From JAAYUK01 sp964392915 (GTDB lineage Bacteria > Nitrospirota > Thermodesulfovibrionia > Thermodesulfovibrionales > Dissulfurispiraceae), in NCBI GenBank assembly GCA_964392915.1, contig CAYMRS010000002.1:1-64000 (forward strand): a DNA stretch of 64,000 nt, in the 5' to 3' direction. Below the pieces are notes generated by a model that was not told where the DNA came from, searched no databases, and was given only the letters and a program-made list of their open reading frames with translations. Of this stretch, positions 1 to 9,503 are shown piece by piece (positions within the stretch are counted from its first letter, which is position 1; each line of letters starts with the position of its first letter). The position numbers and the translations under genes were made by a program.

Positions 1-101
1 ACAAAAACTGCCCTCCGGGCGGCTCGGGGTCAGTTTGATGGTGGATTTGGGACGCTCTGTCTTGTTTTCAAAGCGAATGGCATTATGGTATATTGATACT
101 T

Positions 102-1088
102 ATGGCTTCCGTACTTAAGGAAAAACGGCTCGCTCTCGGGAAGAATCTGTCTGAAATCGTTGCTGTTACCTGCGTGCGCGCAAGCTATCTGCATGCGATA
201 GAGGATGAGCAATATGACGTATTGCCTATTCCGGTATATGCCAGGAGTTATATACGTGATTACGCGAAAGCTCTGGATGTGGATCCTGCGGCTGCTCTCG
301 TGCCGTATGAGAGGTTTCTTGCCGGTTCCCCAAAAGAGGCTGTTGCGCTCATCCCCGCGCAGTCCGGAGGAGCCGCTACCGGCTATTCTCAATCAGATTC
401 AGTTCCGTCCCCGGTTGTCCCCCCCCGGATTACGCTGACCGCTGAACGTGAGACTCAGCTTGAGGAGACGACGTCGGGGGGGCGTTCCGTAAAGTTTTCG
501 CTTGCTTTTTTTCTTGTGCTGCTCATTGTGGGCGGCATTGTTCTGTATCAGATGTTCGGCGCGTCTTCTCTTCCCGGAGTTGAGAATCTGAAACCGGATG
601 TGATTCTCAAAGAACCCGTTGTCATCAAGCCTGGTGATGAGCAGGAAAAGCCCGCTGATGCGAAGTCTTTCCAGTCCCCGGCTACCGAAAAGCAGGAGTC
701 GCAGCAGGTATCAACTCATGCTCCTCTGCCGGCTGCCGTGCAGCAGGTTCCCGCACCTGCAGCCAATAAACAGACTGGCGCTGATAAAAAGCATCAGATT
801 GTTCTTACGGCAGTGGAGAAGGTCTGGGTGCAGATTATTCTCGACCGCGTCGACAAAAAAGAGATGCTGATGAACCCGGGTGATACGCAGCGCTTCGATG
901 CGAAGGAGGTCGTCCGCCTCTGGATTGGTAATGCCTCGGGGCTGAAAATAACATTTGACGGGAAAGAAATTGTTCACGGCGGCAAGAGCGGTCAGGCGCT
1001 CCGCCTGGTGCTTCCCGAGGCTGTTTCCCCACCCCCCCAGCCTTCGGTGCAGAAGCCGTTACCGAACGCTCCGCAGACAGCTCAGTAA
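102..1088 (+). CDS. RodZ-like helix-turn-helix membrane protein (DUF4115)
   Basis: The N-terminal ~75 residues resemble the HTH_25 domain of RodZ-type cell-shape proteins (MASVLKEKRLALGKNLSEI, then the family's typical VPVYARSYIRDYAK-like stretch). A single hydrophobic segment follows at about residues 130-152, then a Pro/Ala/Gln-rich linker of about 75 residues and a C-terminal DUF4115-like beta domain (WVQIILDRVDKKEML ... FDGKEI). The topology fits a bitopic inner-membrane protein linking cytoplasmic MreB to the periplasm; that role is inferred from the family. ATG 102 is preferred, but an in-frame TTG at 93 is possible and neither has a clear ribosome binding site. The next gene starts 8 bp downstream, so the two are probably co-transcribed. 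The 92 bp upstream hold no gene I can support. Confidence 0.8.
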   Translation: MASVLKEKRLALGKNLSEIVAVTCVRASYLHAIEDEQYDVLPIPVYARSYIRDYAKALDVDPAAALVPYERFLAGSPKEAVALIPAQSGGAATGYSQSDSVPSPVVPPRITLTAERETQLEETTSGGRSVKFSLAFFLVLLIVGGIVLYQMFGASSLPGVENLKPDVILKEPVVIKPGDEQEKPADAKSFQSPATEKQESQQVSTHAPLPAAVQQVPAPAANKQTGADKKHQIVLTAVEKVWVQIILDRVDKKEMLMNPGDTQRFDAKEVVRLWIGNASGLKITFDGKEIVHGGKSGQALRLVLPEAVSPPPQPSVQKPLPNAPQTAQ

Positions 1089-1096
1089 CCTGCCGG

Positions 1097-3019
1097 ATGA
1101 GAATTGGCAGCCTCAGCGATTGGCTTACCAGAAAGACATTTGTTCTTTTTCTTCTGCAGTTTCTCTTTGTAGTCACCGTTCTTGGGTATAACGCATGGCA
1201 GGACAGCAGCGTTGAATGCATTCGCTGCCATAGCGACCAGCAACGACTGAAACAGCTCGGCTACCCGCAGTTCTATGTAACGCAGGAGATGGTCGAAAAA
1301 GAGAGCCGCCATCCGAATGTCAAGTGCCGTGACTGTCATCTCGGCAACGGTCGCGCGACAGAGCCCGACAAGGCTCATGAGGGAATGCTGACGGCATTTT
1401 ACATAAATCACGACGGGGAGGCTGTGCAGAGGAAGACGCTTTCAAAAAAGCCGCTCCTGCCTGAAGGTTCAGACCGGATACGTGAAATGCTTCCGCAGAT
1501 AATGGAGAACGGCGAGCTGACGCCGCACCCTGAGGTGCGTACCGTACTCTGGCACGACCGCGACCGAAAGACATTCAATTTTGATCCCGAAATAGCGGCA
1601 AAGACCTGCGGAAAATCGGGCTGCCATCCGGACGAACTGAAGCAGTACAAGACGACTATCATGGCAACAAACCTTCGGCAGCGAACCATGACCACATGGC
1701 TGCATCCCTATGGCCCGCAAAACTGCGGACCTTCTTTTGCCGACCTGCCGCCGTCCGATGTGCTCAGGGATGCCGGTTTTTCGTTCAGGAACCTTGAGGA
1801 GATCAACAAGGAGTTGAATGCTCCTATGACAAAAGACCAGGCAATAGGAAAGCAAAAGTTCTGCAATGCCTGTCATGCTGGCTGCCTGGACTGCCACTAT
1901 GCGCCGGATCGGAAGCGTGGCGCTCATGCGTTTGCGAACAAACCCTCCGCCGAAACCTGCGGGGGCGGAGGCCGCAACACGAGCATGTGCCACGCCGGCT
2001 CCTCGCACAGCCGCCGCGGCGAAACCTATGTCGGAGGCGACTATTCCATTCCGACGGGCATGAAGCCCGACGTTCATTACAACAAGAAGATCCACTGCAC
2101 TGACTGTCATACGACCGGAGAACGCGGTATGGGAGACATGCAGCGAAAGGCGCATTGTCAGGATTGTCATATCGGGATTCAGGAAGCGCACGAGAAGAGC
2201 GTTCACAAGAACCTGGACTGTTCCGCGTGTCATGTGAATGAGCTTCGCGGCTATCAGGTCGTGGTCTGGGGGCAGGGACTGGTTGCGGGAAAACAGAATC
2301 CGATGAAAAAGTATTCCTTGTATTATGGCATTCAGGGGCCGCCTATGCTGATGAAAGATCAGAAAGGCACATGGATGGCAGTGAAGGTCTTTCCGCATGC
2401 AACCGGCAACATAAAGCCGGACGTGCCGGCTTCCAACGGCCTTCAGTTCCGCTGGAAAAACGGAGAAACCCGTGACCCCTATTACATAGTCGGCACGTTT
2501 GATGCGCCATCCAACAATAAGCACCTGCTCTGGTTTGAGATACAGCAGGCATCGCATCCCTACGGCAAGGGGCGCTCGTGCGAAAGCTGCCATCGCGACA
2601 GGCAGGTGGTCACATCACGGTGGGAATACCAGGACGATCAGGGATCCGCGGAATCATTCAGCGGGGGCTACTCAATAGTTGCCGACAAAAACGGCATGAG
2701 GATTGTGAACATGCAGTATAAGGGTACGATCACGCCGATGCCCGGATACAAGCTTGAAGACTTTGCCTCGTGGATATACTTCAGGGACAAATGGCAGATG
2801 CCCGGCGACTTTTCGATTCCGAGCGAAAAGGAAAAATACCGGAAGTATGACGCTCTTTCTCGGCAGATCAATAAAGAGCTGAAGTCGCTTGATCGGGTTG
2901 TTGATCCGAAAAACAAGAAAGTGCAAAAACAGTACAAGGAACTGAAGGGGATAGCCCTTCACAATGAAGCACTTGCAATTGGCGCTATCCGGGAATTCCG
3001 GACCAGACAGGGGTTATAG
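1097..3019 (+). CDS. Membrane-anchored multihaem cytochrome c
   Basis: A 640-residue protein with an uncleaved-looking N-terminal hydrophobic segment (about residues 14-32), so probably tethered to the inner membrane and facing the periplasm. Eight canonical CXXCH haem sites are visible: residues 41, 77, 256, 263, 334, 354, 375 and 495. Two further potential sites are non-canonical: CX4CH at 171-177 (CGKSGCH) and CX9CH at 288-299 (CGGGGRNTSMCH). Expected role is electron transfer between the quinone pool and periplasmic or extracellular partners. I cannot assign it to a characterised reductase. The last ~140 residues carry no haem motif and are Lys/Arg-rich. It lies 8 bp behind the RodZ-like gene, and its stop codon directly abuts the rnr start (TAGATG). 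Confidence 0.85.
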   Translation: MRIGSLSDWLTRKTFVLFLLQFLFVVTVLGYNAWQDSSVECIRCHSDQQRLKQLGYPQFYVTQEMVEKESRHPNVKCRDCHLGNGRATEPDKAHEGMLTAFYINHDGEAVQRKTLSKKPLLPEGSDRIREMLPQIMENGELTPHPEVRTVLWHDRDRKTFNFDPEIAAKTCGKSGCHPDELKQYKTTIMATNLRQRTMTTWLHPYGPQNCGPSFADLPPSDVLRDAGFSFRNLEEINKELNAPMTKDQAIGKQKFCNACHAGCLDCHYAPDRKRGAHAFANKPSAETCGGGGRNTSMCHAGSSHSRRGETYVGGDYSIPTGMKPDVHYNKKIHCTDCHTTGERGMGDMQRKAHCQDCHIGIQEAHEKSVHKNLDCSACHVNELRGYQVVVWGQGLVAGKQNPMKKYSLYYGIQGPPMLMKDQKGTWMAVKVFPHATGNIKPDVPASNGLQFRWKNGETRDPYYIVGTFDAPSNNKHLLWFEIQQASHPYGKGRSCESCHRDRQVVTSRWEYQDDQGSAESFSGGYSIVADKNGMRIVNMQYKGTITPMPGYKLEDFASWIYFRDKWQMPGDFSIPSEKEKYRKYDALSRQINKELKSLDRVVDPKNKKVQKQYKELKGIALHNEALAIGAIREFRTRQGL

Positions 3020-5131
3020 ATGCTTACCAGAGAGTTGCTCCTCGCTTTTTTCCGGGAGAAGGTCAAAAATCCTCTCAGTTATCGGGATCTGACGGATCGG
3101 CTGAAACTTCGTGCCGGCGAAAAGAAGTCGGCCAAGAAAGTGCTGCGCGAGCTGGTCGGCAACGGGGAAATCATCAAGACCCGAACGGGCCTCTACGGGC
3201 TTCCTGATGAGATGAGCCTCGCCACGGGCTATTTTGAAGCGCACCGGGACGGATACGGCTTTGTCATAACCGAAAAGCCGGGAGAGCGCGATATCTTTGT
3301 TGCCGGCCGCAATGCTCTTGGCGCGATGAATAACGATCGAGTTGTTGTCCGCCTGGAGAACCGGGAGCGCCGCGACGGCAGAATAATCCGCATTCTCGAC
3401 CGGGCACATGGCAGAATCACCGGAACCCTCCAGATTGACCGCAAGGCATCCTATGTCGTCCCGAAAAACCGTTCCATCCCGTTTGATCTGTATGTCGCTT
3501 CTGACGACCGTGCGCATGCGTGCGACGGAGACAGAGTTGTTGTCGAGGTCGTCTCATTTCCGACTGACAAAAGGCCTCCCGCGGCACGCGTTGTGAAGGT
3601 GCTGGCCGACCCCCAAAGTCCGCGGGAAGAGATTGAGGGCATTCTTGATGAGTTCCATCTTCCGCGCCGGTTTCCGCCTGAGGTGCTGGAAGAAGCCAGG
3701 GCACTTTATGCCAGGGCTGTTCCCGTTGATGATGAAGGCACGCGGACGCTCCGCAGAAAGGATCTTCGTCAGCTCAACACGGTTACCATTGACGGCGAAA
3801 CGGCGAAGGACTTCGATGACGCCATCTCGATTCAAAAAACGGAAGATGGTTTTCGTCTCTGGGTGCATATCGCGGACGTCGGTTTCTTTGTTGCGTGGAA
3901 TTCACCGTTGGATCTGGAGGCTAGGAAGCGCGGAACGAGCGTCTATTTTCCGGACCGCGTCGTCCCCATGCTGCCGAAAGAGCTCTCTGAAGATCTCTGT
4001 AGCCTGAAGCCCGGAGTCGACCGTCTTGCGTTTACGGTTGAAATGGATTTTGACAGCCAAGGCATGCGCATGGCACGGCGGTTCTATCCGAGCCTTATCA
4101 ACAGCGACAAGCGTATGACATATACATCGGTCAGAAAGATGCTGATTGATAAGGATTCAAAAGAGCGTTCCCGATATGCGGCGCTCTTGCCTGATTTTGA
4201 GCAGATGGAAGCATTGTGCCATCTTATCAAGGCGCGTCGAATAAAGCGCGGCAGTCTCGACTTTGACCTTCCCGAGCCTGAAGTGCTGCTCGACATGCGG
4301 GGGAATCCGGAAGCCATTATTCGCGCGGAGCGCAATTTTGCCCATATGATGATAGAGGAGTTTATGATTGCGGCAAACGAGGCGGTCGCTGAACATCTTG
4401 AAGGGCTTTCGGTGCCAAACCTCTATCGGATTCATGAAGAGCCCGACCCGCTGAAATTCGAAGAAATAGCAAAAATGCTCGTTGCGCTTGGCATCATCCG
4501 CCATCGCCGTCTGATAAAGCCGGGCGATGTAGCGGGCCTGCTGCGGCAGTTGCAGGGTAAGCCCGAAGAAGCGGTCTTTCATTCCCTTATCCTGCGGAGC
4601 CTGAAACAGGCGAGATACTCATCGGTGAACATCGGGCATTTCGGTCTTGCGTCGGAGAGTTATTCGCATTTTACCTCGCCGATTCGGCGCTACCCGGACC
4701 TCATCACCCATCGCATTCTGCGGGAATTGCTCGTCAAAAAGCGCCTGAGCGCTAAGCGGACTGAACAGTTGCATTCGCTTCTGCCCGACATCGCCTTTCA
4801 GTCGTCGCGCATGGAACGACAGGCAGACGAGACTGAGCGCGCTGTTCTGAATGCCATGCGCGTCTGGTATATGAAGGGCAAGGAGGGGCAGATTTTTTCG
4901 GGCAGTATCGTTGCGGTGACCGCGTATGGCGTCAAGGTGCGCTTGCATGATGTCTACGTAGAGGGCTTTCTGCATGTTTCCGCCATGACCGATGACTATT
5001 ATCGCTATGACGAGCAGCGTATGTGTTTGAACGGGCTTAACCTCCGTAAACGTTTCAGCATCGGCCAGGATATTTCTGTCAGGATCGACAAGGTGGATAT
5101 GACAGAGCGGGAAATAGTACTGGGCCTCTGA
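3020..5131 (+). CDS. rnr: Ribonuclease R
   Basis: A 703-residue 3'-5' exoribonuclease of the RNB family. It has an N-terminal winged-helix region (about 1-65), cold-shock/OB-like domains (about 65-230), the RNB catalytic domain with the acidic metal-binding motif DFDDAI (about 265), the HFTSPIRRYPDL signature (about residue 553), and a C-terminal S1 domain (about 620-700). It degrades structured RNA in the cytoplasm. There is no long basic tail as in E. coli RNase R. It starts immediately after the cytochrome stop codon, so translation is probably coupled. A short hairpin follows the gene. Confidence 0.95.
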   Translation: MLTRELLLAFFREKVKNPLSYRDLTDRLKLRAGEKKSAKKVLRELVGNGEIIKTRTGLYGLPDEMSLATGYFEAHRDGYGFVITEKPGERDIFVAGRNALGAMNNDRVVVRLENRERRDGRIIRILDRAHGRITGTLQIDRKASYVVPKNRSIPFDLYVASDDRAHACDGDRVVVEVVSFPTDKRPPAARVVKVLADPQSPREEIEGILDEFHLPRRFPPEVLEEARALYARAVPVDDEGTRTLRRKDLRQLNTVTIDGETAKDFDDAISIQKTEDGFRLWVHIADVGFFVAWNSPLDLEARKRGTSVYFPDRVVPMLPKELSEDLCSLKPGVDRLAFTVEMDFDSQGMRMARRFYPSLINSDKRMTYTSVRKMLIDKDSKERSRYAALLPDFEQMEALCHLIKARRIKRGSLDFDLPEPEVLLDMRGNPEAIIRAERNFAHMMIEEFMIAANEAVAEHLEGLSVPNLYRIHEEPDPLKFEEIAKMLVALGIIRHRRLIKPGDVAGLLRQLQGKPEEAVFHSLILRSLKQARYSSVNIGHFGLASESYSHFTSPIRRYPDLITHRILRELLVKKRLSAKRTEQLHSLLPDIAFQSSRMERQADETERAVLNAMRVWYMKGKEGQIFSGSIVAVTAYGVKVRLHDVYVEGFLHVSAMTDDYYRYDEQRMCLNGLNLRKRFSIGQDISVRIDKVDMTEREIVLGL

Positions 5132-5155
5132 AGGCAGAATTCAGAAATAGAAACG

Positions 5156-5172
5156 GACCGGATTTTCCGGTC
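5156..5172 (+). terminator. Probable terminator after rnr
   Basis: A perfect 7-bp stem (GACCGGA / TCCGGTC) with a 3-nt T loop, followed by GTCTTTG. The T tract is short, so termination may be partial. It lies 24 bp after the rnr stop. Confidence 0.5.
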
Positions 5173-5247
5173 GTCTTTGCCAGGACACGTGCCGGAGAGT
5201 GAGAGCATTTCAGATCAGCAACTTTCAAGATTCAGCACTTCGATGTG

Positions 5248-5281
5248 TTCTTTCTCTATTCCCTCACGTCTGTTGTATAAT
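5248..5281 (+). promoter_or_regulatory. Probable mutS promoter
   Basis: A perfect TATAAT (5276-5281), preceded by TTG, lies 53 bp upstream of the mutS start. The -35 region is poor (nothing close to TTGACA at 16-18 bp). The box sits in a 200-bp stretch without a gene, downstream of the rnr hairpin. Confidence 0.5.
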
Positions 5282-5333
5282 CTATGGATTTCTGACGTAG
5301 CAATCCGGTCAATGAACAGGAGAAAACAGACCC

Positions 5334-7904
5334 GTGTCCGAGCTTACGCCTCTGATGAAGCAGTATTCCGCTATAAAAGAAAAACATGCTGATTCCATTG
5401 TTCTTTTTCGTCTCGGCGACTTCTATGAGATGTTCGGGGAAGACGCCAAAATTGCCTCCGGCATTCTCCAGATAGCGCTCACCTCCCGCGACAAGAACAA
5501 GGATGATCCCATGCCGATGTGCGGGGTGCCATATTTTTCGATTGACGCGTACATTGCAAAACTAATCAAGGCGGGCCGCAAGGTTGCGGTTTGTGAGCAG
5601 GTAGAGGATCCAAAGCAGGCAAAAGGCATTGTCCAGCGCGAGGTGGTGAAAGTTATCACCCCTGGTACGCATGTGCCGGAGCTGCCGAAGGAGAATGCTT
5701 TTATCATGTGCATTTATCCGGCGCAGGGCAAATACGGCATTACCATTGCGGACCTTTCGACGGGAGCCTTTACCGTCTTCGAGACGGACAAGCCGCTCGA
5801 GGATGAGATCGGCCGGTTCGAGCCCCGTGAGGTGCTCTGTCCGAGGAGTGCCGAACACGCGCTTCATATGCAGGAAGCGCTTGACGGCATGTTTGTTTCT
5901 TACCATGACGACTGGGAGTTTGATTACACGGAGGCATACAAAACGCTTTTAAAGTATTTCCGTGTTTCGTCTCTTGAAGGGTATGGCTGTGAGGGCATGC
6001 CCGCGGCGATATCGGCTGCCGGAGCGCTCATCAGTTATCTTGAGGAGACGCAGAAGGTGCTTAGCTTTGGCAAGATGACGCCGCTGCAGCAATCCTCATG
6101 CATGTTTCTGGATGCTGTGACCAAGCAGAATCTTGAAATTACCCGCACGCTGAAGGACGGCACGGTTGAAGGCTCGTTGCTCTGGGTGCTTGACGAAACG
6201 CTCACGCCGATGGGCGGCCGTTTCCTGCGCAACGCGCTTGCGAGGCCGCTGATTACGGTTTCCGAGATCCGCACGCGGCAGGATGCCGTGAGCGCTATCG
6301 TCGAGGATTACGAGTTTATGGAAGAGCTCAGGACAACGCTTCGAAAAATTCAGGACATCGAGCGTATCACTTCGCGCATTATCGCAAAAAATGCCATCCC
6401 GCGCGACCTTCTGGCTCTGAAAAGCTCCCTTCAGCATCTTCCGAAGTTGCGGAAGATACTGGTAGCTTCAAAAAACCTGCATTTCGGGCAGATCGGGGCG
6501 AGGATGACCGACATGACCGATCTTTCCGACAGTATCGATTTCAGTATCATGGACTCGCCCGCAAACAATCCTCGTGACGGGGGCATTATCCGCAAGGGAT
6601 ACAGCAAGGAGGTAGATGAGCTCCGGGGCATCTCGATTCACGGCAAGGATTATATCGCGAAGATGGAAACGGACGAGCGGCAGCGCACCGGAATCCCCTC
6701 CCTGAAAGTGGGATTCAACAGGGTATTCGGCTATTACATTGAAATTACAAAGACAAATCTGCATCTTGCGCCGCAGGATTATATCCGCAAACAGACACTT
6801 GCAAACTGTGAGCGCTTTATTACCGAGGAACTGAAAGAATACGAGGGCAAGGTTCTCGGGGCCGAGGACAGACTTAAGGAGCTTGAATATTCGCTCTTTC
6901 TCGGTCTGCTGGACAGAATTGGCAAGTATGCGCCCCAGCTGCACGAGGCAGCGGCGATTATCGCGGAAACAGATTTTTACGCGTCGCTTGCGACAGTCGC
7001 AAAGCGGTATGACTATGTGAAACCGGTGATTGACGACAGCGATCTTATCGAAATAACAGACGGCAGACATCCTGTTATAGAGCGGCTTCTCTCGCTCCGG
7101 ACTTTTGTCGCCCGCGACGAACGCTTTATTCCGAACAATGCGTATATGGACCGCGGTTCCAACCGGCTGCTGGTCATTACCGGACCCAACATGGCGGGCA
7201 AGTCGACGTTTATGCGGCAGGTCGCGCTGATCGTCCTGATGGCGCAGATTGGATCGTTCGTGCCTGCCGAACGGGCGGTTATCGGCATTACGGATCGCGT
7301 CTTTACCCGCATCGGTGCCTCGGACAATATAACGCGGGGCCAGAGCACCTTTATGGTCGAGATGATTGAAACGGCGAATATTCTGAACAACGCGACCCCC
7401 CGCAGTCTTATCCTGCTTGATGAGGTCGGTCGAGGAACGAGTACGTTTGACGGTATCAGCATCGCATGGTCTGTTGCCGATTATCTTGTGAATGTAACAG
7501 GAGCCCGGACACTGTTCGCGACACACTATCATGAGCTGACCGATCTGGCCCACAACATGGAAGGCATAGCCAATTATAACGTTGTGGTCAAGGAATGGGG
7601 AGAAGAGGTGATTTTTCTCAGGAAGATCGAGCGCGGGCCAGCCGACAAGAGCTACGGCATTCAGGTTGCGAAGCTTGCGGGGTTGCCACAGAAGGTTCTC
7701 GATACGGCAAAAGTTATTCTCGAAAAGCTTGAGAAGAAAGAGTCGCAGACGCTTCGGCCGAAGGCCCGGCAGATGGACCTCTTCTTTTCGGGCGACCCAA
7801 TCGCGCGCGAACTGCTGCAACTCGATGTCAATGCCCTTTCAGCCCCGAAGGCGCTCAGGAAACTGAAAGAGCTGAAAAAGCTCGCGGAAGAGGGTAGTCA
7901 ATGA
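5334..7904 (+). CDS. mutS: DNA mismatch repair protein MutS
   Basis: An 856-residue protein of the usual MutS1 length. The mismatch-recognition Phe-X-Glu motif is present at the N terminus (LFRLGDFYEMF, about residue 24-34). The connector, lever and clamp regions follow, and the C-terminal ABC ATPase has Walker A GPNMAGKST and the LLDEVGRGTSTFDG Walker B/signature. The GTG start at 5334 is supported by AGGAGA 8-13 bp upstream; no better ATG is in frame. The stop overlaps coaE by 4 bp (ATGA), so mutS-coaE-ribF form one unit. No mutL is present in the window. Confidence 0.96.
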   Translation: MSELTPLMKQYSAIKEKHADSIVLFRLGDFYEMFGEDAKIASGILQIALTSRDKNKDDPMPMCGVPYFSIDAYIAKLIKAGRKVAVCEQVEDPKQAKGIVQREVVKVITPGTHVPELPKENAFIMCIYPAQGKYGITIADLSTGAFTVFETDKPLEDEIGRFEPREVLCPRSAEHALHMQEALDGMFVSYHDDWEFDYTEAYKTLLKYFRVSSLEGYGCEGMPAAISAAGALISYLEETQKVLSFGKMTPLQQSSCMFLDAVTKQNLEITRTLKDGTVEGSLLWVLDETLTPMGGRFLRNALARPLITVSEIRTRQDAVSAIVEDYEFMEELRTTLRKIQDIERITSRIIAKNAIPRDLLALKSSLQHLPKLRKILVASKNLHFGQIGARMTDMTDLSDSIDFSIMDSPANNPRDGGIIRKGYSKEVDELRGISIHGKDYIAKMETDERQRTGIPSLKVGFNRVFGYYIEITKTNLHLAPQDYIRKQTLANCERFITEELKEYEGKVLGAEDRLKELEYSLFLGLLDRIGKYAPQLHEAAAIIAETDFYASLATVAKRYDYVKPVIDDSDLIEITDGRHPVIERLLSLRTFVARDERFIPNNAYMDRGSNRLLVITGPNMAGKSTFMRQVALIVLMAQIGSFVPAERAVIGITDRVFTRIGASDNITRGQSTFMVEMIETANILNNATPRSLILLDEVGRGTSTFDGISIAWSVADYLVNVTGARTLFATHYHELTDLAHNMEGIANYNVVVKEWGEEVIFLRKIERGPADKSYGIQVAKLAGLPQKVLDTAKVILEKLEKKESQTLRPKARQMDLFFSGDPIARELLQLDVNALSAPKALRKLKELKKLAEEGSQ

Positions 7905-8512
7905 TTGTTCTTGGCATCACTGGCAATATCGGCATGGGGAAGAGCACCGTTGCCCGGATGTTTGAGGATCTTGGGGCTGTCAGAATCGATACCGATGCTT
8001 TTGTGGGCGAACTGCTCGGCAGGCCCGATGTTATTCAGGAAGTGTGCGAGTTGTTCGGCGATCACGTTCTTCGCGATGGTGTCCTATGTCGCAGGCGCAT
8101 CGCGCATATGGTTTTTTCGAATCCCCGCCTGAGGATCGGCCTCGAAAATATACTGCATCCCCGGGTTTTTGAGATGGTTGATGCACAGGTGGAAGACCTT
8201 GAGAAGATGGCGGCTCCCCTGATTGTGGCGGTCGAGGCTTCGGTGCTGTTTGAACGCTCCTATCAGAACCGCTTTGACAGCGTTCTGACCGTCCATACGA
8301 CCGAGGAAACCGCGTTCCGGCGGCTTGAGGCAAAAGGGATGACACGTGGGGATGCGAAAAAACGCATGGAGAGCCAGTTCCCTATAGCCATGAAGGTTGA
8401 GAAGGCAGATATGACCATTGACAATGGCGGCACGCCGGACGAAACGCGGGAACAGGTACGCAGAATCTACGAGCTTCTGATGCTCATGGAGAAGCAGCAT
8501 GGATGTAATTAA
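7901..8512 (+). CDS. coaE: Dephospho-CoA kinase
   Basis: A 203-residue P-loop kinase for the last step of coenzyme A synthesis (ATP-dependent 3'-phosphorylation of dephospho-CoA). Visible features are the Walker A GNIGMGKST near the N terminus, the conserved DTDAFVGELL region that replaces the usual DADxxxHxL, and the HPRVFE and SVLFE motifs. It overlaps mutS by 4 bp and ribF by 14 bp, so the three genes are almost certainly translated from one message. Confidence 0.93.
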   Translation: MIVLGITGNIGMGKSTVARMFEDLGAVRIDTDAFVGELLGRPDVIQEVCELFGDHVLRDGVLCRRRIAHMVFSNPRLRIGLENILHPRVFEMVDAQVEDLEKMAAPLIVAVEASVLFERSYQNRFDSVLTVHTTEETAFRRLEAKGMTRGDAKKRMESQFPIAMKVEKADMTIDNGGTPDETREQVRRIYELLMLMEKQHGCN

Positions 8513-9443
8513 CGGATTGCCGTCATCGTTTGCGTACAAGAATCCTGTTTTGACGATTGGCAACTTTGACGGGGTGCATATCGGTCATCAGAAAATCTTT
8601 GCCCGCGTCGTCGAAAAAGCGCGGGAGATTAATGGAACTCCGGTTGCCGTCACCTTTTTTCCGCATCCGGTTTGCGTGCTGGCTCCCGAGCGCGGTCTCC
8701 GTCATATCACCACGTCGAGAGATAAAACGCGCCTCATTGCCGAGAGCGGCTTGGCTGTGCTCGTCTATATTCCGTTCAACCGGGAGTTTGCGAAGACCGA
8801 ACCCGAAGATTTTATCAAACGCGTGCTCGTCGACCTCATGCATGCCAAATGGGTCGTCGTCGGACACAGCTATTCATTCGGCAAGGGGAAAAAGGGATCG
8901 ACCGATCTTCTCAGACGCAAGGGCGAATCTCACGGATTCGGATTGACGGTTGTCCGCCATGCCATTGCCTGTGGCGATGTTGTCAGCAGCAGCCGCGTGC
9001 GCGCATTTCTTCTGAAGGGCAAAGTAAGTGAAGCCGCGTGCATGCTTGGTCGGGCATATCATATCGATGGCACTGTGGTTTCCGGGGCCGGGCGCGGTGA
9101 GTCAATCCTGAGAACACCAACGGCAAACTTGGCGATTGCGAATGAAATTATCCCGAATGAGGGCGTATACGCTGTCCGCGTTTCGGTAGATGGCCGGCTT
9201 TGCGATGGTGTCGCGAACATCGGCAGTAATCCGACGTTCGGCGGAATCGAGATGAGCTATGAAGTGCATCTGTTCGGGGTGCATGAACACCTGGTCGGCA
9301 AAAAGCTGAGGGTGCATTTTATCGAACGCCTGAGGGATGAAGAGACGTATCCAAATGCGGATGCGCTGAAGGCGCAGATAAAAATCGACATCAAAAACGC
9401 AAAAGAGATTCTTTGCCAGTCTTCGTTGAAGGTGCTGACGTAA
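8499..9443 (+). CDS. ribF: Bifunctional riboflavin kinase / FAD synthetase
   Basis: A 314-residue enzyme converting riboflavin to FMN and then FAD. The N-terminal nucleotidyltransferase domain has GNFDGVHIGHQ (about 22-32) and the SSSRVRAFL motif (about residue 165). The C-terminal riboflavin kinase domain has GRGESILRTPTANL and the NIGSNPTFGG motif. The length is normal. It is the last gene of the mutS-coaE-ribF unit. It converges on the PriA-like gene, with only about 60 bp between the two stops. That gap contains alternative short inverted repeats but no convincing terminator. Confidence 0.94.
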   Translation: MDVINGLPSSFAYKNPVLTIGNFDGVHIGHQKIFARVVEKAREINGTPVAVTFFPHPVCVLAPERGLRHITTSRDKTRLIAESGLAVLVYIPFNREFAKTEPEDFIKRVLVDLMHAKWVVVGHSYSFGKGKKGSTDLLRRKGESHGFGLTVVRHAIACGDVVSSSRVRAFLLKGKVSEAACMLGRAYHIDGTVVSGAGRGESILRTPTANLAIANEIIPNEGVYAVRVSVDGRLCDGVANIGSNPTFGGIEMSYEVHLFGVHEHLVGKKLRVHFIERLRDEETYPNADALKAQIKIDIKNAKEILCQSSLKVLT

Positions 9444-9503
9444 TAGTTTATGGAAACCCGGTGTGCAAAACGGGTTGCACTCCTCGATGCCGCTTGTTCA
9501 TCC

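Noticed and set aside
6468..7820. A 450-codon open frame on the minus strand
   Set aside because: Antisense to the conserved MutS ATPase region; no ribosome binding site or family features.
9455..9480. Terminator between ribF and the PriA-like gene
   Set aside because: Two mutually exclusive 6-bp hairpins are possible and neither has a T tract; too weak to list.
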